64,000 nt of DNA from Streptomyces sp. HPF1205 (GTDB lineage: Bacteria > Actinomycetota > Actinomycetes > Streptomycetales > Streptomycetaceae). Location: positions 1-64,000 of the forward strand of contig NZ_JAINVH010000024.1 in assembly GCF_020400825.1 (NCBI RefSeq), written 5' to 3'. Below are positions 25,501 to 32,930 of this stretch, piece after piece. Made by a program: the position numbers and the translations under genes. Below the pieces are notes generated by a model. That model was not told the DNA's origin. It did no database searches and saw nothing but the letters and a program-made list of their open reading frames with translations. Position 1 is the first letter of the stretch, and every line of letters begins with the position of its first letter.

Positions 25501-28170
25501 GCGCGCCGGGTGGACGGCGGCCCAGTCGACGGCCACGCCGGTGGGGTACAGCGCGGCGAGCGACGCGGCGAGCGTCAGCGCCGCCGACTTGCCGCGGGCC
25601 AGCGAGGAGACGACCGGTCCCGAGCGGCCGCGGTGGGCCAGCGCGTCGCGCAGCGGCCTGGTGAGCACCGGGTGGGGGCCGATCTCGATGAACAGGGCGT
25701 CGCGCTCGGCCAGCCGCCGGTCGACGGCGGGCCAGAACTGCACGGCGTCGCGGACGTTGCGGCCCCAGTAGGCGGCGTCGGTGACGGGCGCCGTGGTCCC
25801 GGGGGCGACGCTGGACAGCATGGGGATGCGGGCGGGTTCGGGGGCCAGGCCGGCCAGACGCTCCTCCAGCCGGTCGCCGTGGGCGTGGACGGCCGGGCTG
25901 TGGAAGGCGTAGTCGACACCGAGGGGCATGCAGTGGGCGCCGGTGCGCTTGAGGTGCGCCACCGCGCGGTCCATCGCGGCGGTGGGCCCGGCGATCACCA
26001 CGGAATGCGGTCCGTTGACGCCGGCGATGACGACGTCGCCGCCGAGCGGGCGCAGCGCGGTGCGCACCTGCTCGGGCGGCAGTTCGACCTGGGTCATCCG
26101 GCCGGAGCCGGTCGCCTCCTGCATGATCCGGCCGCGGTCGACCACGAGGCGCACGGCGTCGCGCAGGCCGATCGTGCCCGCGGTGTGGGCGGCGGCGATC
26201 TCGCCGACGCTGTGCCCGACCACCGCGGTGGGCGTCAGGCCCCAGGAGGACCACAGGCGGCTGAGCGCGACCTGGACGGCGAAGACGGCGGGCTGGGCGA
26301 TCTCGGTGCGGGCCAGCCGGCTGTCGCGGGTGCGGGCGATCTCCTCCAGCACGGACCAGCCGGCGAAATGCCGTACCAGGGCGTCGCACTCGTCGAGCGC
26401 CGCGCGTACGACCGGCTGGTCGCGGTGCAGGTCCATCGCCATGCCGGGCCACTGGGAGCCCTGGCCGGAGAAGGCGTACACGATCCGCGGCGGCCGTCCG
26501 CCGAGCACGTCGCCGTGCGCGGCGCCGTCGGCCTCGCCGGCGAGGTACGCCTCCAGCGCGCCGGCCAGGGCGGGGCCGGTGGTGCCGGTCACCGCGAGCC
26601 GGTGGTCGTGGTGGGTACGGCGGGCCGAGGCGCTGTGCAGCAGGGCCGGCAGTTCGTCGGGAGCGGTCCGTGCGAGCACGTCCCGGTAGGCGGCGGCCTG
26701 TGCGGACAGCGCGGCCGGGGTCGGCGCGGAGACCAGCAGTACGGGCAGCGGCTCGGGACGCCGGCCGGCCCCGGATTCATCCGCCGGCTCGGCGTCCCGG
26801 GCGGGTTCCGTACCGGGGGCGGCGGGCGGGGACTGCAGGACGACGTGCACGTTGGTGCCGGACAGGCCGAAGGCGCTCACGCCGACCAGCCGCGGCCCGT
26901 CGCCGGGGAGCGGGGTCGGCGTGGTCGCGACCCGGACCGCGCCGTCGGTCAGCGGGTCTATCGGGTTCTCGATGTTGATCTGCGGGGGCACGACGCCGTG
27001 GCGTGCCACCGCGATGCCCTTGAGCAGGCCGAGCACCCCGGCGGCGGAGTCGCAGTGCCCGAAGTTCGCCTTGTGCGAGCCGATGTGCAGCGGCCGCACC
27101 GGATCGCGGCCGTCGGCGAACACCGAGGTGAGGGCCGAGACCTCCAGGCGGTCGCCGAGCGGGGTGCCGGTGCAGTGGGTCTCGACGTAGTCGACGTCCC
27201 GGGGGTCGACCGCGGCGGCCGAAAGGGCGGAGCGCAGCAGCATCTCCTGGGCCTCGGCGCTGGGGGCGATCAGGCCGGCGCTGTGGCCGTCGTGGACGGT
27301 GGCGCTGCCCTTGAGCACCGCGTAGATCCGGTCGCCGTCGGCGACCGCGTCGGCGTACCGCTTGAGCACCACCATGCCGGAGCCCTCGCCGCGGACCACG
27401 CCGTCCGCGGCGGCGTCCAGCGGGCGGCAGATCTCGGTCGGGGACAGCGCCTCGATGCGGCTCATGAAGATCTGCAGTTCCGGCGAGAGGATCAGGTTGA
27501 CCCCGCCGGCCAGCGCGGCGTCGCACTCGCCCGCGCGCAGCGCCTGGCAGGCCAGGTGCACCGCGAGCAGGGAGGAGGAGCAGGCGGAGTTGACCATCAT
27601 GCAGGGGCCGTGCAGGCCGAAGGTGTACGCGATGCGGCCCGCGCCGAAGCTGGCCTCCTTGCCGCTGGCGTAGTACGGCCCCACGCCCCGCTCCCCCCTG
27701 GTCTTGGCCAGCAGGAGGGAGTAGTCCATGCCGAGGATCCCGGTGAAGACACCGGTCCTGCTGCCTTCCCAGCGGTCGCGGGGTATGCCGCTGTCCTCCA
27801 TCGCCTCCCAGGCGACGGTCAGCAGCAGCCGGTGCTGGGGGTCGATCTCGGCCGCCTCGCGCGGGGTGACGCCGAAGAAACGGGCGTCGAAGCGGTCGAT
27901 GTCGTCCAGGAAGCCGCCCCGCCCGCAGTACATGGTTCCCTCGGCGCGGTCCTTGTCCAGGAAGCGGGCGTCCCAGCGGTCCGCGGGAACCGGGGAGGTC
28001 AGGTCCCGGCCGTCGAGGATCGCCCGCCAGAGGCTGTCCAGGTCGTGCACTCCGCCCGCGTACTGGCACCCGATGCCGACGACCGCGATGTCGCCGCGGC
28101 CGGCCGGGTCGGTGGAAGTGGAGGCCGGGTCTTCGAAATCAGGGTGTTCGCGGTTGTCCCGCACCGTCAT
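19501..28170 (-). CDS. Type I polyketide synthase PKS1: KS-AT-ACP-KS-AT*-DH*-KR*-ACP
   Basis: This cytosolic PKS of about 2889 residues holds two modules. Module 1 has KS with Cys195 (NSACSSSL) and both histidines (VETHCTGT, KANFGHCDSA), AT with GHSVGE near residue 652 and YAFHSP, and ACP Ser near 1049 (GFDSFS). Module 2 has an intact KS (DTACASSL, Cys1350; EAHGTGT; KTNIAHLEA) but an AT in which GHSVGE has become ARGTGE and the small subdomain is missing, a DH-like fold without its catalytic His, and a KR with neither the GGxGxxG motif (IAGALTAAV) nor the catalytic Tyr. The last ACP has GMDSVMA (Ser near 2787). The homologue in pyoluteorin synthesis is PltB. ATG 28170 is crowded by GAGGGG; GTG 28164 has better spacing. 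Confidence 0.95.
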   Translation of the reverse strand: MTVRDNREHPDFEDPASTSTDPAGRGDIAVVGIGCQYAGGVHDLDSLWRAILDGRDLTSPVPADRWDARFLDKDRAEGTMYCGRGGFLDDIDRFDARFFGVTPREAAEIDPQHRLLLTVAWEAMEDSGIPRDRWEGSRTGVFTGILGMDYSLLLAKTRGERGVGPYYASGKEASFGAGRIAYTFGLHGPCMMVNSACSSSLLAVHLACQALRAGECDAALAGGVNLILSPELQIFMSRIEALSPTEICRPLDAAADGVVRGEGSGMVVLKRYADAVADGDRIYAVLKGSATVHDGHSAGLIAPSAEAQEMLLRSALSAAAVDPRDVDYVETHCTGTPLGDRLEVSALTSVFADGRDPVRPLHIGSHKANFGHCDSAAGVLGLLKGIAVARHGVVPPQINIENPIDPLTDGAVRVATTPTPLPGDGPRLVGVSAFGLSGTNVHVVLQSPPAAPGTEPARDAEPADESGAGRRPEPLPVLLVSAPTPAALSAQAAAYRDVLARTAPDELPALLHSASARRTHHDHRLAVTGTTGPALAGALEAYLAGEADGAAHGDVLGGRPPRIVYAFSGQGSQWPGMAMDLHRDQPVVRAALDECDALVRHFAGWSVLEEIARTRDSRLARTEIAQPAVFAVQVALSRLWSSWGLTPTAVVGHSVGEIAAAHTAGTIGLRDAVRLVVDRGRIMQEATGSGRMTQVELPPEQVRTALRPLGGDVVIAGVNGPHSVVIAGPTAAMDRAVAHLKRTGAHCMPLGVDYAFHSPAVHAHGDRLEERLAGLAPEPARIPMLSSVAPGTTAPVTDAAYWGRNVRDAVQFWPAVDRRLAERDALFIEIGPHPVLTRPLRDALAHRGRSGPVVSSLARGKSAALTLAASLAALYPTGVAVDWAAVHPARGRHVALPPVPLAGDRYWLPGVTRGDQGGSAAWAPRELRAEIRLFDADRRLVAAFEDLPVPVTPAGEAPVRQPMPVPAPTPPSRPVPAPTPVPPGEASAESVRPGEVLAPQLAPQLATERAPELAPEQAARTVGRIAAEVLGVPGQRLSRVRGFYELGFDSFSIVELVNRLSERFGVELPAGVGLEHPSIEALTERILGEVAAVATAPAPHPVAEDAPASAPAEAAPARVPAETVPAPEAPVPVAAPVPEAAPVPEAVPASAAVPRLVPDPAPRSVPGRPSGGAASAAPVPEPIAIVGMSCRLPGAPGLDAYWSLLSQGVDATSDVPADRWDAAGLLDDGQAGPGRTATGRGAFIEGIDRFDNAFFRVSAREARSMDPQQRIFLEVAWEALEDAGLDAQALRDGRTGLFVGLNTVDYGQMLAGAPDQVDLYYGTGNTFSGSAGRMSYFLGVRGPSVAVDTACASSLTAVHLGCQSLRSGESDIAVVGGANALLTPTVYMAMSAGGALAPDGRCKTFDASADGYGRGEGAGALILKRLSQARADGDRIHAVIRGSAVNHNGASGGLTVPSALAQAEVIGAALAQGGVHPAEVDYVEAHGTGTPLGDPVELTALDRAIGAHRPDGRPLLVGSVKTNIAHLEAAAGVAGLIKTVLAMRNGEIPAHLHFTEPSPKIPWDRLRLRVTGRATPWPRTGRPRTAGVSAFGFTGTNAHVVLSEPPAETASRSGSGAAARDSSRPYALAVSAAGPAALDEAARRVAALLEDPAGPAPADLAHTLGVRRTHLEHRLVATGADRAELLASLRSAPVTATARPGEPARLAAVFGPDVADLPWRTLYEREGAFRAALDAVEAAALAVLGTSVRTELTRRGPADRTASAMTPVAAVGAQIALAALWADHGVRPDALAARGTGEIAAAHVAGVLGLRDAMAVAGGLKGARLSGEPAVPLHLASRPPALAAWTPGSPADASAFAPATAERLLDEGVELLLDAGLASAAAELAAHAEELTALRPAGPADEGALVRAAAALHAHGAPVDWDVLLAGRGRQVSLPAYPWQHRRHWIDVPAATAAGRAPEPASDPARDTSEALGAPVVPYDTPGARYYPVRRAVGGGGPVGAAAVTGLLLAAGRDLLGGDAVELREVAFDAPLIAATALAPAAGAQIAARRTGTAWSLSLVSGRHGGRDAAPAATADLTRPSGRPDPVDPAALRARLALPVPGDQAPWRGDRQATGGSPGAFEVAALTQGSGGTERLAALRLTAAPGGAGARPRTAPLPDAVLDAAVDLLSSCLTGPGLPATAARSVRSYGAAAGEEVLLHAVADADDTGRVRVLAADGRVLAELSGVRYAPAADPEVPGGVRRRVEERLWTVRWQPAEPPGPAGRARGQQWLVAAATPRDTTAAEGIAAALVRAGADARAVATAPDRSGPGSDLTGIVLAATAPTGESGSDGPEGDAAVALLTAARAAAAAGTAPRLWLVTRGAQEPAGAAPPDRGQAAAWGLARVMAMEAPDAWGGCLDLPAATEAEFDAAAAVLTADRAPDRAVEDELVLRDGTWWAPRLLAADPPSGPLPSLRFGREGWYVIAGALTAAVRPVVDRLVAAGARRLLVVRPADGDGPAEPDADWAEDMSLAGVDVKVAELSARDVAAGHDGASDAHVLAAVTGGEPVAGVVVAPPAPPVRNLADTEPEHLAAGRALAGLVARLEAALRGVPLDFFYVLGSAAASWGSAGMAAAGALEGALSAVAAARTAAGQAAAVIRWMPRADTGELSRRDRLMMENSGLTALTAGDIAEAADLLLRGGHADVAVARVDTLRYADACRRQTARGFLDLLARPSDGSPAAGTAQDPDRDPGRDRPPLVAELLALSPQLRGDVLLERVLRTVTEVLGEDSGGEVDPERGFFELGMDSVMAVALKTRLDEQLGVDLPATLTFEFPTARALARHLLDGLSGDDDPGQEAAAAEAAGAAATGASGAASGGDEDLDSLSDDELMERLMAGLAASEHLLGGEG

Positions 28171-28276
28171 TCCCCTCGCTCGACGTGTCCGCGGAGCCGG
28201 GTCGGCCGGGTGCCCCGCGGGGTTCCCGCGGGGCCTGGTGCTCGGACCGGCCACGATCGACTCACCACGCGATGAT

Positions 28277-28320
28277 TTCATCGAGTGGGGAGTCTATGTA
28301 TGATGTGGTCGTCCGGTCAA
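28277..28320 (-). promoter_or_regulatory. PKS1 promoter with overlapping operator (site C)
   Basis: Reading the minus strand, TTGACC (28320-28315), an 18-nt spacer and TAGACT (28296-28291) form a good -35/-10 pair. The 16-bp operator-like element at 28277-28292 (TTCATCGAGTGGGGAG on plus) begins inside the -10 box. A bound repressor here would block PKS1, and could also affect the PPTase gene read the other way. Confidence 0.65.
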
Positions 28321-28360
28321 CGACGATTAACCCGGAGTGACGAGCCGACGAGGGGATGCC

Positions 28361-30148
28361 GTGGCCCGGCCCGAGGTGCACGTCTGGCTCGTGGACGTCG
28401 ACGACGAAGCCGCTTCCCACGCGGCCGCGGCCTGTCTTCCGCCCGCCGAGCGGGACCGGCTCGCGGCGCGCGTCCAGCCGCACCGGCGGCGGGCGCTGTC
28501 CGCCAACGCGGCGCTGCGGATCCTGGCGGCGGGCGCCTCCACCGGAATCCTGCCCCTGCCCGAACTCGCCCACGACCCGCGCGGAAAGCCGTTCCTGGCC
28601 GCGTGGACGCACGTGCCGCGCGAGGCGGACGAGGTGGACGAGGTGGACGAGGTGGACGAGGTGGACGAGGTGGACGAGGTGGACGAGGCGCCCGGCGACG
28701 GCCGGTGCCCGCCGCCGGGCGGGCCCGGCGGCGGGCAGTGGCCGGGCCGCGCGGACGTCACCGGAGCCGCTCCCCCGCTCGCGCTGCGGCTGAGCCTGTC
28801 GCACGCCGGCGCCTACGCCGCGATCGCGCTGAGCTGGGCGGGCCCGGTCGGTGTGGACATCGAGGAGTGCGCCCCGCTGCCGGACCGGGAGCGGTTCGCC
28901 CGCGGCATCCTGTCCGACGCCGAGCGCGCCGACTGGCGGACCGTCCCGGAGTCCGTCCGCGACGCCGCCGTCGCCCGTGCCTTCACCCGCAAGGAGGCCG
29001 TACTCAAGGCCCTGGGCACCGGGCTGGCCGGGGACCTGCGCCAGGTGGCCACCGACCTGCGCTCCGCCGGCCGGGTCCGGGTGCGGGGACTGCCCCGGGA
29101 GGCGGGCCCGGCCGGCGTATGGTCGCTGGCCGACCTGGCCGGAGTCCCGCCGGGCCTGCGGGGGGCCGTCGCCGTGCAGTGCCCGCGGGCCGTCGTGCAC
29201 GAGCACCGTACGACGATCGCCGAGCTGCTGCGGGCCGCCCGGCAGCCGCGCCAGGACGGCGACCCGCTCCCCTGGGCCGAGCCCCGGCCGTCCCGGCCGC
29301 AGCGACGAGTGCGACGGCCCCGACCGGCGCGAGCTCCGCGCCCCCCGCGACCACCGCGAACCCCGCGACCACGAGGAGAACGCCCCATGACCGCCACGCC
29401 CTTCGCCCACGACCCGGCGGCGCCGGACGACGCCCTGCCGCCGGCCGGGCTGCAGCTCTTCTGCCTGCCGCACGCGGGCGGCAACAGCGTGGTCTTCCGG
29501 AGCTGGCGCTGGCTGGCCCCGTACGCCCGGGTGGTGCCGATGGACCTGCCGGGACACGGCAGCAGGCTCGGCGAACCCCTGGCGGAGGACTGGGACCTCC
29601 TGGTGGCCGGGCTCACCGACACCATCGCCGCCCAGGTGGACGGCCCTTACGCGCTCGTCGGCCACAGCCTGGGCTCGCTGCTGGCCTTCGACATCAGCCA
29701 CCGCATGCTCGCCCGGGGGCTGCCGCCCGCGCTGCTGGTGGCCGCGGGCCGCAACGGGCCGAGCGCGAAGCCCGCGTACCCGCCGGTCCACCAGTTGCCC
29801 GACGCGCAGTTCGTCAGCGCGCTGCGCAGGCTGGGCGGCATGCCCGACGCCCTGCTGCGCCAGCCGGAACTCCTTCAGGTGTTCCTGCCGCTGCTGCGCG
29901 CCGACCTGCGGCTGGCCGAGCGGTACGTGCGGCCCGAGGTCCCGCCGCTGCCGGTGCCCGTGGTGGCCTTCGCCGGCGGCGACGACCCCATGACCGACGA
30001 CCTGGGCATGCTGGCGTGGAAGCGGGAGACGACCGGCACCTGCGAGCTGGTCTTCCTGGAGGGCGGCCACTTCTTCCTGGACCGCCCGCAGTTCGCGAGC
30101 GCGCTGACCGAACGCGTGGCGCGCCTGGCGTATCCCCTCACCGTGTGA
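28361..30148 (+). CDS. Sfp-type phosphopantetheinyl transferase in frame with type II thioesterase
   Basis: One open frame of 595 codons joins two enzymes. The first (about residues 1-290) is an Sfp-type PPTase: LSLSHAGAYAAIAL, VGVDIEEC and FTRKEAVLKALGTGL carry the Mg2+ and CoA-binding residues; it would activate the ACPs and the free carrier protein. After a Pro/Arg-rich stretch (RPRPARAPRPPRPPRTPRPR) comes a complete type II thioesterase. No stop codon separates them. An internal ATG at 29387 has GAGGAG 8 nt upstream, so the thioesterase may also, or only, be made separately. GTG 28361 follows GAGGGG. A (Glu-Val-Asp)n repeat interrupts the PPTase near residue 91. Confidence 0.85.
   Translation: MARPEVHVWLVDVDDEAASHAAAACLPPAERDRLAARVQPHRRRALSANAALRILAAGASTGILPLPELAHDPRGKPFLAAWTHVPREADEVDEVDEVDEVDEVDEVDEAPGDGRCPPPGGPGGGQWPGRADVTGAAPPLALRLSLSHAGAYAAIALSWAGPVGVDIEECAPLPDRERFARGILSDAERADWRTVPESVRDAAVARAFTRKEAVLKALGTGLAGDLRQVATDLRSAGRVRVRGLPREAGPAGVWSLADLAGVPPGLRGAVAVQCPRAVVHEHRTTIAELLRAARQPRQDGDPLPWAEPRPSRPQRRVRRPRPARAPRPPRPPRTPRPRGERPMTATPFAHDPAAPDDALPPAGLQLFCLPHAGGNSVVFRSWRWLAPYARVVPMDLPGHGSRLGEPLAEDWDLLVAGLTDTIAAQVDGPYALVGHSLGSLLAFDISHRMLARGLPPALLVAAGRNGPSAKPAYPPVHQLPDAQFVSALRRLGGMPDALLRQPELLQVFLPLLRADLRLAERYVRPEVPPLPVPVVAFAGGDDPMTDDLGMLAWKRETTGTCELVFLEGGHFFLDRPQFASALTERVARLAYPLTV
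28631..28684 (+). repeat. Six exact 9-bp repeats (GAGGTGGAC) inside the PPTase gene
   Basis: Six identical copies encode (Glu-Val-Asp)x6. Identity at all codon positions points to recent slippage expansion. The array is in frame and sits in a region where Sfp-type enzymes vary in length. Confidence 0.95.
29387..30148 (+). CDS. Type II thioesterase (PltG-like), internal in-frame start
   Basis: If translated from ATG 29387, this is a normal-length type II thioesterase of 253 residues with alpha/beta-hydrolase motifs: LFCLPHAGGNSVVF, the nucleophile Ser in LVGHSLGSLLAF, Asp in AFAGGDDPMTDD and the catalytic His in EGGHFFLDRP. Such enzymes remove wrongly loaded groups from carrier proteins; PltG in the pyoluteorin cluster has this fold and may help release the chain. 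The strong GAGGAG site favours independent translation, although the frame upstream is open through the PPTase. Confidence 0.85.
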   Translation: MTATPFAHDPAAPDDALPPAGLQLFCLPHAGGNSVVFRSWRWLAPYARVVPMDLPGHGSRLGEPLAEDWDLLVAGLTDTIAAQVDGPYALVGHSLGSLLAFDISHRMLARGLPPALLVAAGRNGPSAKPAYPPVHQLPDAQFVSALRRLGGMPDALLRQPELLQVFLPLLRADLRLAERYVRPEVPPLPVPVVAFAGGDDPMTDDLGMLAWKRETTGTCELVFLEGGHFFLDRPQFASALTERVARLAYPLTV

Positions 30149-30302
30149 CGCCCGGCCCGCGAGCGGGGCGGCGGCGAGCCGCAGGCGGGGTACGCGGGGC
30201 ACGACGGCCGACGACGGCGCACGACGGCAACGGGACGTTCCGCCCGCCGCAAGGGATGCGCCGCCGCTCAGGCGGTCCGACCGCCCCGCCGCCCCGGGCG
30301 GG

Positions 30303-30899
30303 CTACATGCGGTCGCACATGTACGCCTGGCAGGTCCCGCTCATGACGCCGACCAGTTGCCGCCGGCTGAGCGAGGCGGTCGGCTCGGTGTGCGAGACGT
30401 AGCGCAGCGCGGCGATGCCCAGCAGGAAGGAGCCGCACAGCGAGGCGCGCAGTTCGTGGCGTCCCTGTCCGACCCTCGCGGCGACCGGGAGCAGCGTCTG
30501 CGCGAAGAACTGGCGGATGGCCAGCGACGCGCCGTCGAAGGCGGTCGCCGAGCGCATCAGGGCCACCAGCCGGGGCAGCATGTCGGGACTCTCCCAGTGC
30601 CGCACGTACGCCCAGGCGAGCCGTTCGCCGACGGCCTGCGGATCGCCGTCGGCGACGACGGTCATCAGGTCGGGCACGGTGAACACGTCCTGCACGGCCG
30701 CCGAGAACAGGCCGCCCTTGGACAGGAAGAAGTGGTGGATCAGCGCGGCGTCCACCCCGGCGGACCGGGCGATCGCCCGCATCGTGGTGCCCTCGAATCC
30801 ATGCGCGCTGAATTCGGTTCGAGCGGCGTCCAGGATCACGTGCTGGCTGCTCGTCGGCCCGGCCCTGCGTCCGCTGTGCTTCTTCGGCGGGGGGCGCAT
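30303..30899 (-). CDS. TetR-family regulator 2
   Basis: The 198-residue protein has a basic N-terminus (MRPPPKKHSGRRAG) and a clear TetR helix-turn-helix (GFEGTTMRAIARSAGVDAAL, IHHFFLSKGGLF). ATG 30899 follows GGAGAGG. It is downstream of the carrier protein and halogenase genes on the same strand. A copy of the cluster operator element lies about 60 bp before its start, which suggests autoregulation and makes this the better candidate for the cluster-wide repressor. Confidence 0.92.
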   Translation of the reverse strand: MRPPPKKHSGRRAGPTSSQHVILDAARTEFSAHGFEGTTMRAIARSAGVDAALIHHFFLSKGGLFSAAVQDVFTVPDLMTVVADGDPQAVGERLAWAYVRHWESPDMLPRLVALMRSATAFDGASLAIRQFFAQTLLPVAARVGQGRHELRASLCGSFLLGIAALRYVSHTEPTASLSRRQLVGVMSGTCQAYMCDRM

Positions 30900-30959
30900 C
30901 TCGTCCTCTCCGACCAACCGAATGACACCCCCTGAAGGCCGCGGGCTGCTGGGTCCGGG

Positions 30960-30975
30960 CTCATCGTACGGTAAA
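30960..30975 (+). promoter_or_regulatory. Operator-like element upstream of TetR2 (site J)
   Basis: CTCATCGTACGGTAAA agrees at 11 of 16 positions with the consensus drawn from the other cluster sites, including the whole CTCATCG half. It lies 61-76 bp before the TetR2 start. Confidence 0.5.
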
Positions 30976-31082
30976 CCCCCGGGCGCGGACACAATGCCGC
31001 GGGGGCGGAACCCGACGTCGTCGTCGGGTCCGCCCGCGCGCACTCGCCGGCGCTCCCGTGGCCGCCGCCTCGCCGGCGAGAG

Positions 31083-32426
31083 TCAGAAGCTCGCCTTCGC
31101 CGTCGGTGCCTTGAGTTCACCGAGGAACGGGCGCCACAGGTGCGTCTCGTCCTGCTCCACCGCGGCGACGACCTCCCGCATGGCGGCCAGGGCCTTGGGC
31201 TCCTCGTCGTCGTACACGTCGCCCTGGAGCATCTTCAGGACGTCCAGCCGGTAGCGCGGATCCTGGACGAAGGCGGTGAACAGGATGTTCAGCCGGTAGT
31301 AGATGGAGATGAACTCGTACCAGTTGTTCACCGCCTTGCGCAGCTTGTTCTCATAGGTGGCGAACCGGGCCTTGGAGAAGTCGCCCGCCTGGTGCGCGGC
31401 GATGATGTCGGCGGCCGCGAGCCGGGCGCTGTTGAGGGCGACGCTCACCCCGCTGGAGAAGATCGGGTCCACGAACCGGGCCGCGTCGCCGACCAGCAGG
31501 AAGTTGTCGCCGGCGATCCGGCTCATGCCGTAGCTGTAGTCGCCCTCGGTCTTGAACGGCCTGACCTGGTCGGCGCGCTTGAGGGCGTCCAGCAGCTCGG
31601 GGCGGCTGGCCACGGTGTCCCAGAAGAACTCCTCGCGGTTGGAGGCGACCTCCTGGAACCGCTTCTTCTGGGTGACGACGCCGATCGAGGTGATGGTGTC
31701 GGTGATCGGGATCTGCCACACCCAGGTGTCGGTGATCGGCAGGAAGTGGATGAAGATGAAGTCGGCCTGGCCCTTGTTGGGGTTGAGCGAGTCCCGGTCG
31801 AAGTTGTCGAACCAGGTGTGGATCGCGTACTGGTTGAAGACCGGGTCGTTGACCTTCACCTTGAGCTGGTTGCCGAGCAGGGTGCGGCGCCCGCTGGCGT
31901 CCACCACCATGCGGGCCGTCACGTCGGTCGTGCGGCCGCCGATCCTGGCCTTCAGCACCGGGAACTCGCCGTCGAAGTCGATCTTGCTGATCCGCACGCC
32001 CTGGTGGACGACGGCCCCCAGGCTCTCCGCGTGCTTGAGCAGGATCAGGTCGAACTTCCCGCGGTCCACGTGGTAGGTGAAGTCGCGGTCCACCCCGGGC
32101 TGGTCGCGCTCCTGGAAGCGGATCTCGGCGGTGCCGAAGCTGTGCGGGCCGACGTTGTAGCCCAGCGGGTTGATCTCGCGGGTCTCGCCGGAGGTCCACG
32201 CGGCGCCGTACTTCTTGGGAAAGCCGGCGGCCTCGACGGCCGGCATGGCGCCGATCTCCAGCAGGACCGGAGTGGTGGCCGTGACCAGGGACTCGCCCAC
32301 GTGCTCACGGGGGAAGTTCTCGGCCTCGAAGACCGCGACCGACAGGCCGGCCTTGGCGAGGTAGGAGGCCGTGGTGGAGCCGGCCGGCCCACCACCGATG
32401 ACCGCTACATCGAAGTCTGTCGTCAC
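31083..32426 (-). CDS. FADH2-dependent pyrrolyl-S-carrier-protein halogenase (PltA-like)
   Basis: The 447-residue flavin halogenase has the FAD motif VIGGGPAGSTTASYLA, the halogenase segment HVGESLVTATTPVLLE and the WxWxIP signature (TWVWQIPITDT). GDAARFVDPIFSSGVSVAL closes the FAD site. Length and sequence type match PltA and its relatives, which put one or two chlorines on pyrrolyl-S-PCP. The preceding gene encodes that carrier protein, 110 bp away. Reduced flavin would come from the reductase at 15.2-15.8 kb. GTG 32426 follows GGAG. It is the only member of this subtype here; the other three belong to a different subgroup. Confidence 0.94.
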   Translation of the reverse strand: MTTDFDVAVIGGGPAGSTTASYLAKAGLSVAVFEAENFPREHVGESLVTATTPVLLEIGAMPAVEAAGFPKKYGAAWTSGETREINPLGYNVGPHSFGTAEIRFQERDQPGVDRDFTYHVDRGKFDLILLKHAESLGAVVHQGVRISKIDFDGEFPVLKARIGGRTTDVTARMVVDASGRRTLLGNQLKVKVNDPVFNQYAIHTWFDNFDRDSLNPNKGQADFIFIHFLPITDTWVWQIPITDTITSIGVVTQKKRFQEVASNREEFFWDTVASRPELLDALKRADQVRPFKTEGDYSYGMSRIAGDNFLLVGDAARFVDPIFSSGVSVALNSARLAAADIIAAHQAGDFSKARFATYENKLRKAVNNWYEFISIYYRLNILFTAFVQDPRYRLDVLKMLQGDVYDDEEPKALAAMREVVAAVEQDETHLWRPFLGELKAPTAKASF

Positions 32427-32536
32427 GACGATCTCCTACTCCGTGAAGGGGGTGCGGGTCTGAAACGGCACGACCGGCGTCGCCGGTCCGGTCGGGGGCG
32501 CCTGGACGTCGCGGGTCGGCCGGATGTCACCGGCAT

Positions 32537-32809
32537 TCAGGCGGCCAGCAGTTCGGCGACGAGGCCACTGATGCTCTCCAGGTCTCCGAAGTACTTGCCG
32601 GTGATGCGGGTCGGCGGCACGGAGACCCCGAACTCCTCGTGGATGTACGCCAGGAGCCGTCCGGTGTTGCGGGAGTTGAGAATCCCCAGCTGCAGCAGCG
32701 GCGTGGTCCCGTCGAGCTGGGAGTCGCCGTCGATGTCGTCCAGGAAGTTCTGGCGCACGTACTCGGTGATCTTCAGGAGAATCTCTCCCTCACTCACGGC
32801 GGTCGTCAC
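32537..32809 (-). CDS. Free peptidyl carrier protein for proline/pyrrole (PltL-like)
   Basis: The 90-residue carrier protein has the phosphopantetheine Ser in LLQLGILNSRNTGRLLAYI. The residue before Ser is Asn instead of the usual Asp. Its helix pattern and length match the stand-alone carriers on which proline is loaded, oxidised to pyrrole and chlorinated before transfer to the PKS. GTG 32809 follows GGAGG at close spacing. It is the first gene of the carrier-halogenase transcript, behind a promoter with an operator-like element. Confidence 0.92.
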   Translation of the reverse strand: MTTAVSEGEILLKITEYVRQNFLDDIDGDSQLDGTTPLLQLGILNSRNTGRLLAYIHEEFGVSVPPTRITGKYFGDLESISGLVAELLAA

Positions 32810-32888
32810 GGTTCCTCCTCGGGTCGGCCCGGGGGCCTCGAGCCCCAGCCGGTGGAAACCGTGGGCTGACCTCCCCGGTGCGCAGCGT

Positions 32889-32930
32889 TCTCCTCGCGTT
32901 GAATTCTACAATCGATGAGATCCGGGTCAA
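32889..32930 (-). promoter_or_regulatory. Carrier-protein operon promoter with operator elements (site D)
   Basis: On the minus strand TTGACC (32930-32925), a 16-nt spacer and TAGAAT (32908-32903) form a near-consensus promoter. The element at 32904-32919 (CTCATCGATTGTAGAA, minus strand) covers the spacer and most of the -10. A second, weaker copy (TTCAACGCGAGGAGAA) begins at the last T of the -10, as at sites A and B. Confidence 0.65.

Noticed and set aside
23830-28275. Open frame of about 1480 codons antisense to PKS1
   Set aside because: Its composition mirrors PKS1 codons and it shows no recognisable fold. PKS1 is certain on the other strand.
28685-29386. Frameshift or missing stop between PPTase and thioesterase as a sequencing error
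   Set aside because: GC3 bias continues in the same frame through the PPTase and the linker only becomes Pro/Arg-rich late. An error cannot be excluded but nothing in the sequence shows one.
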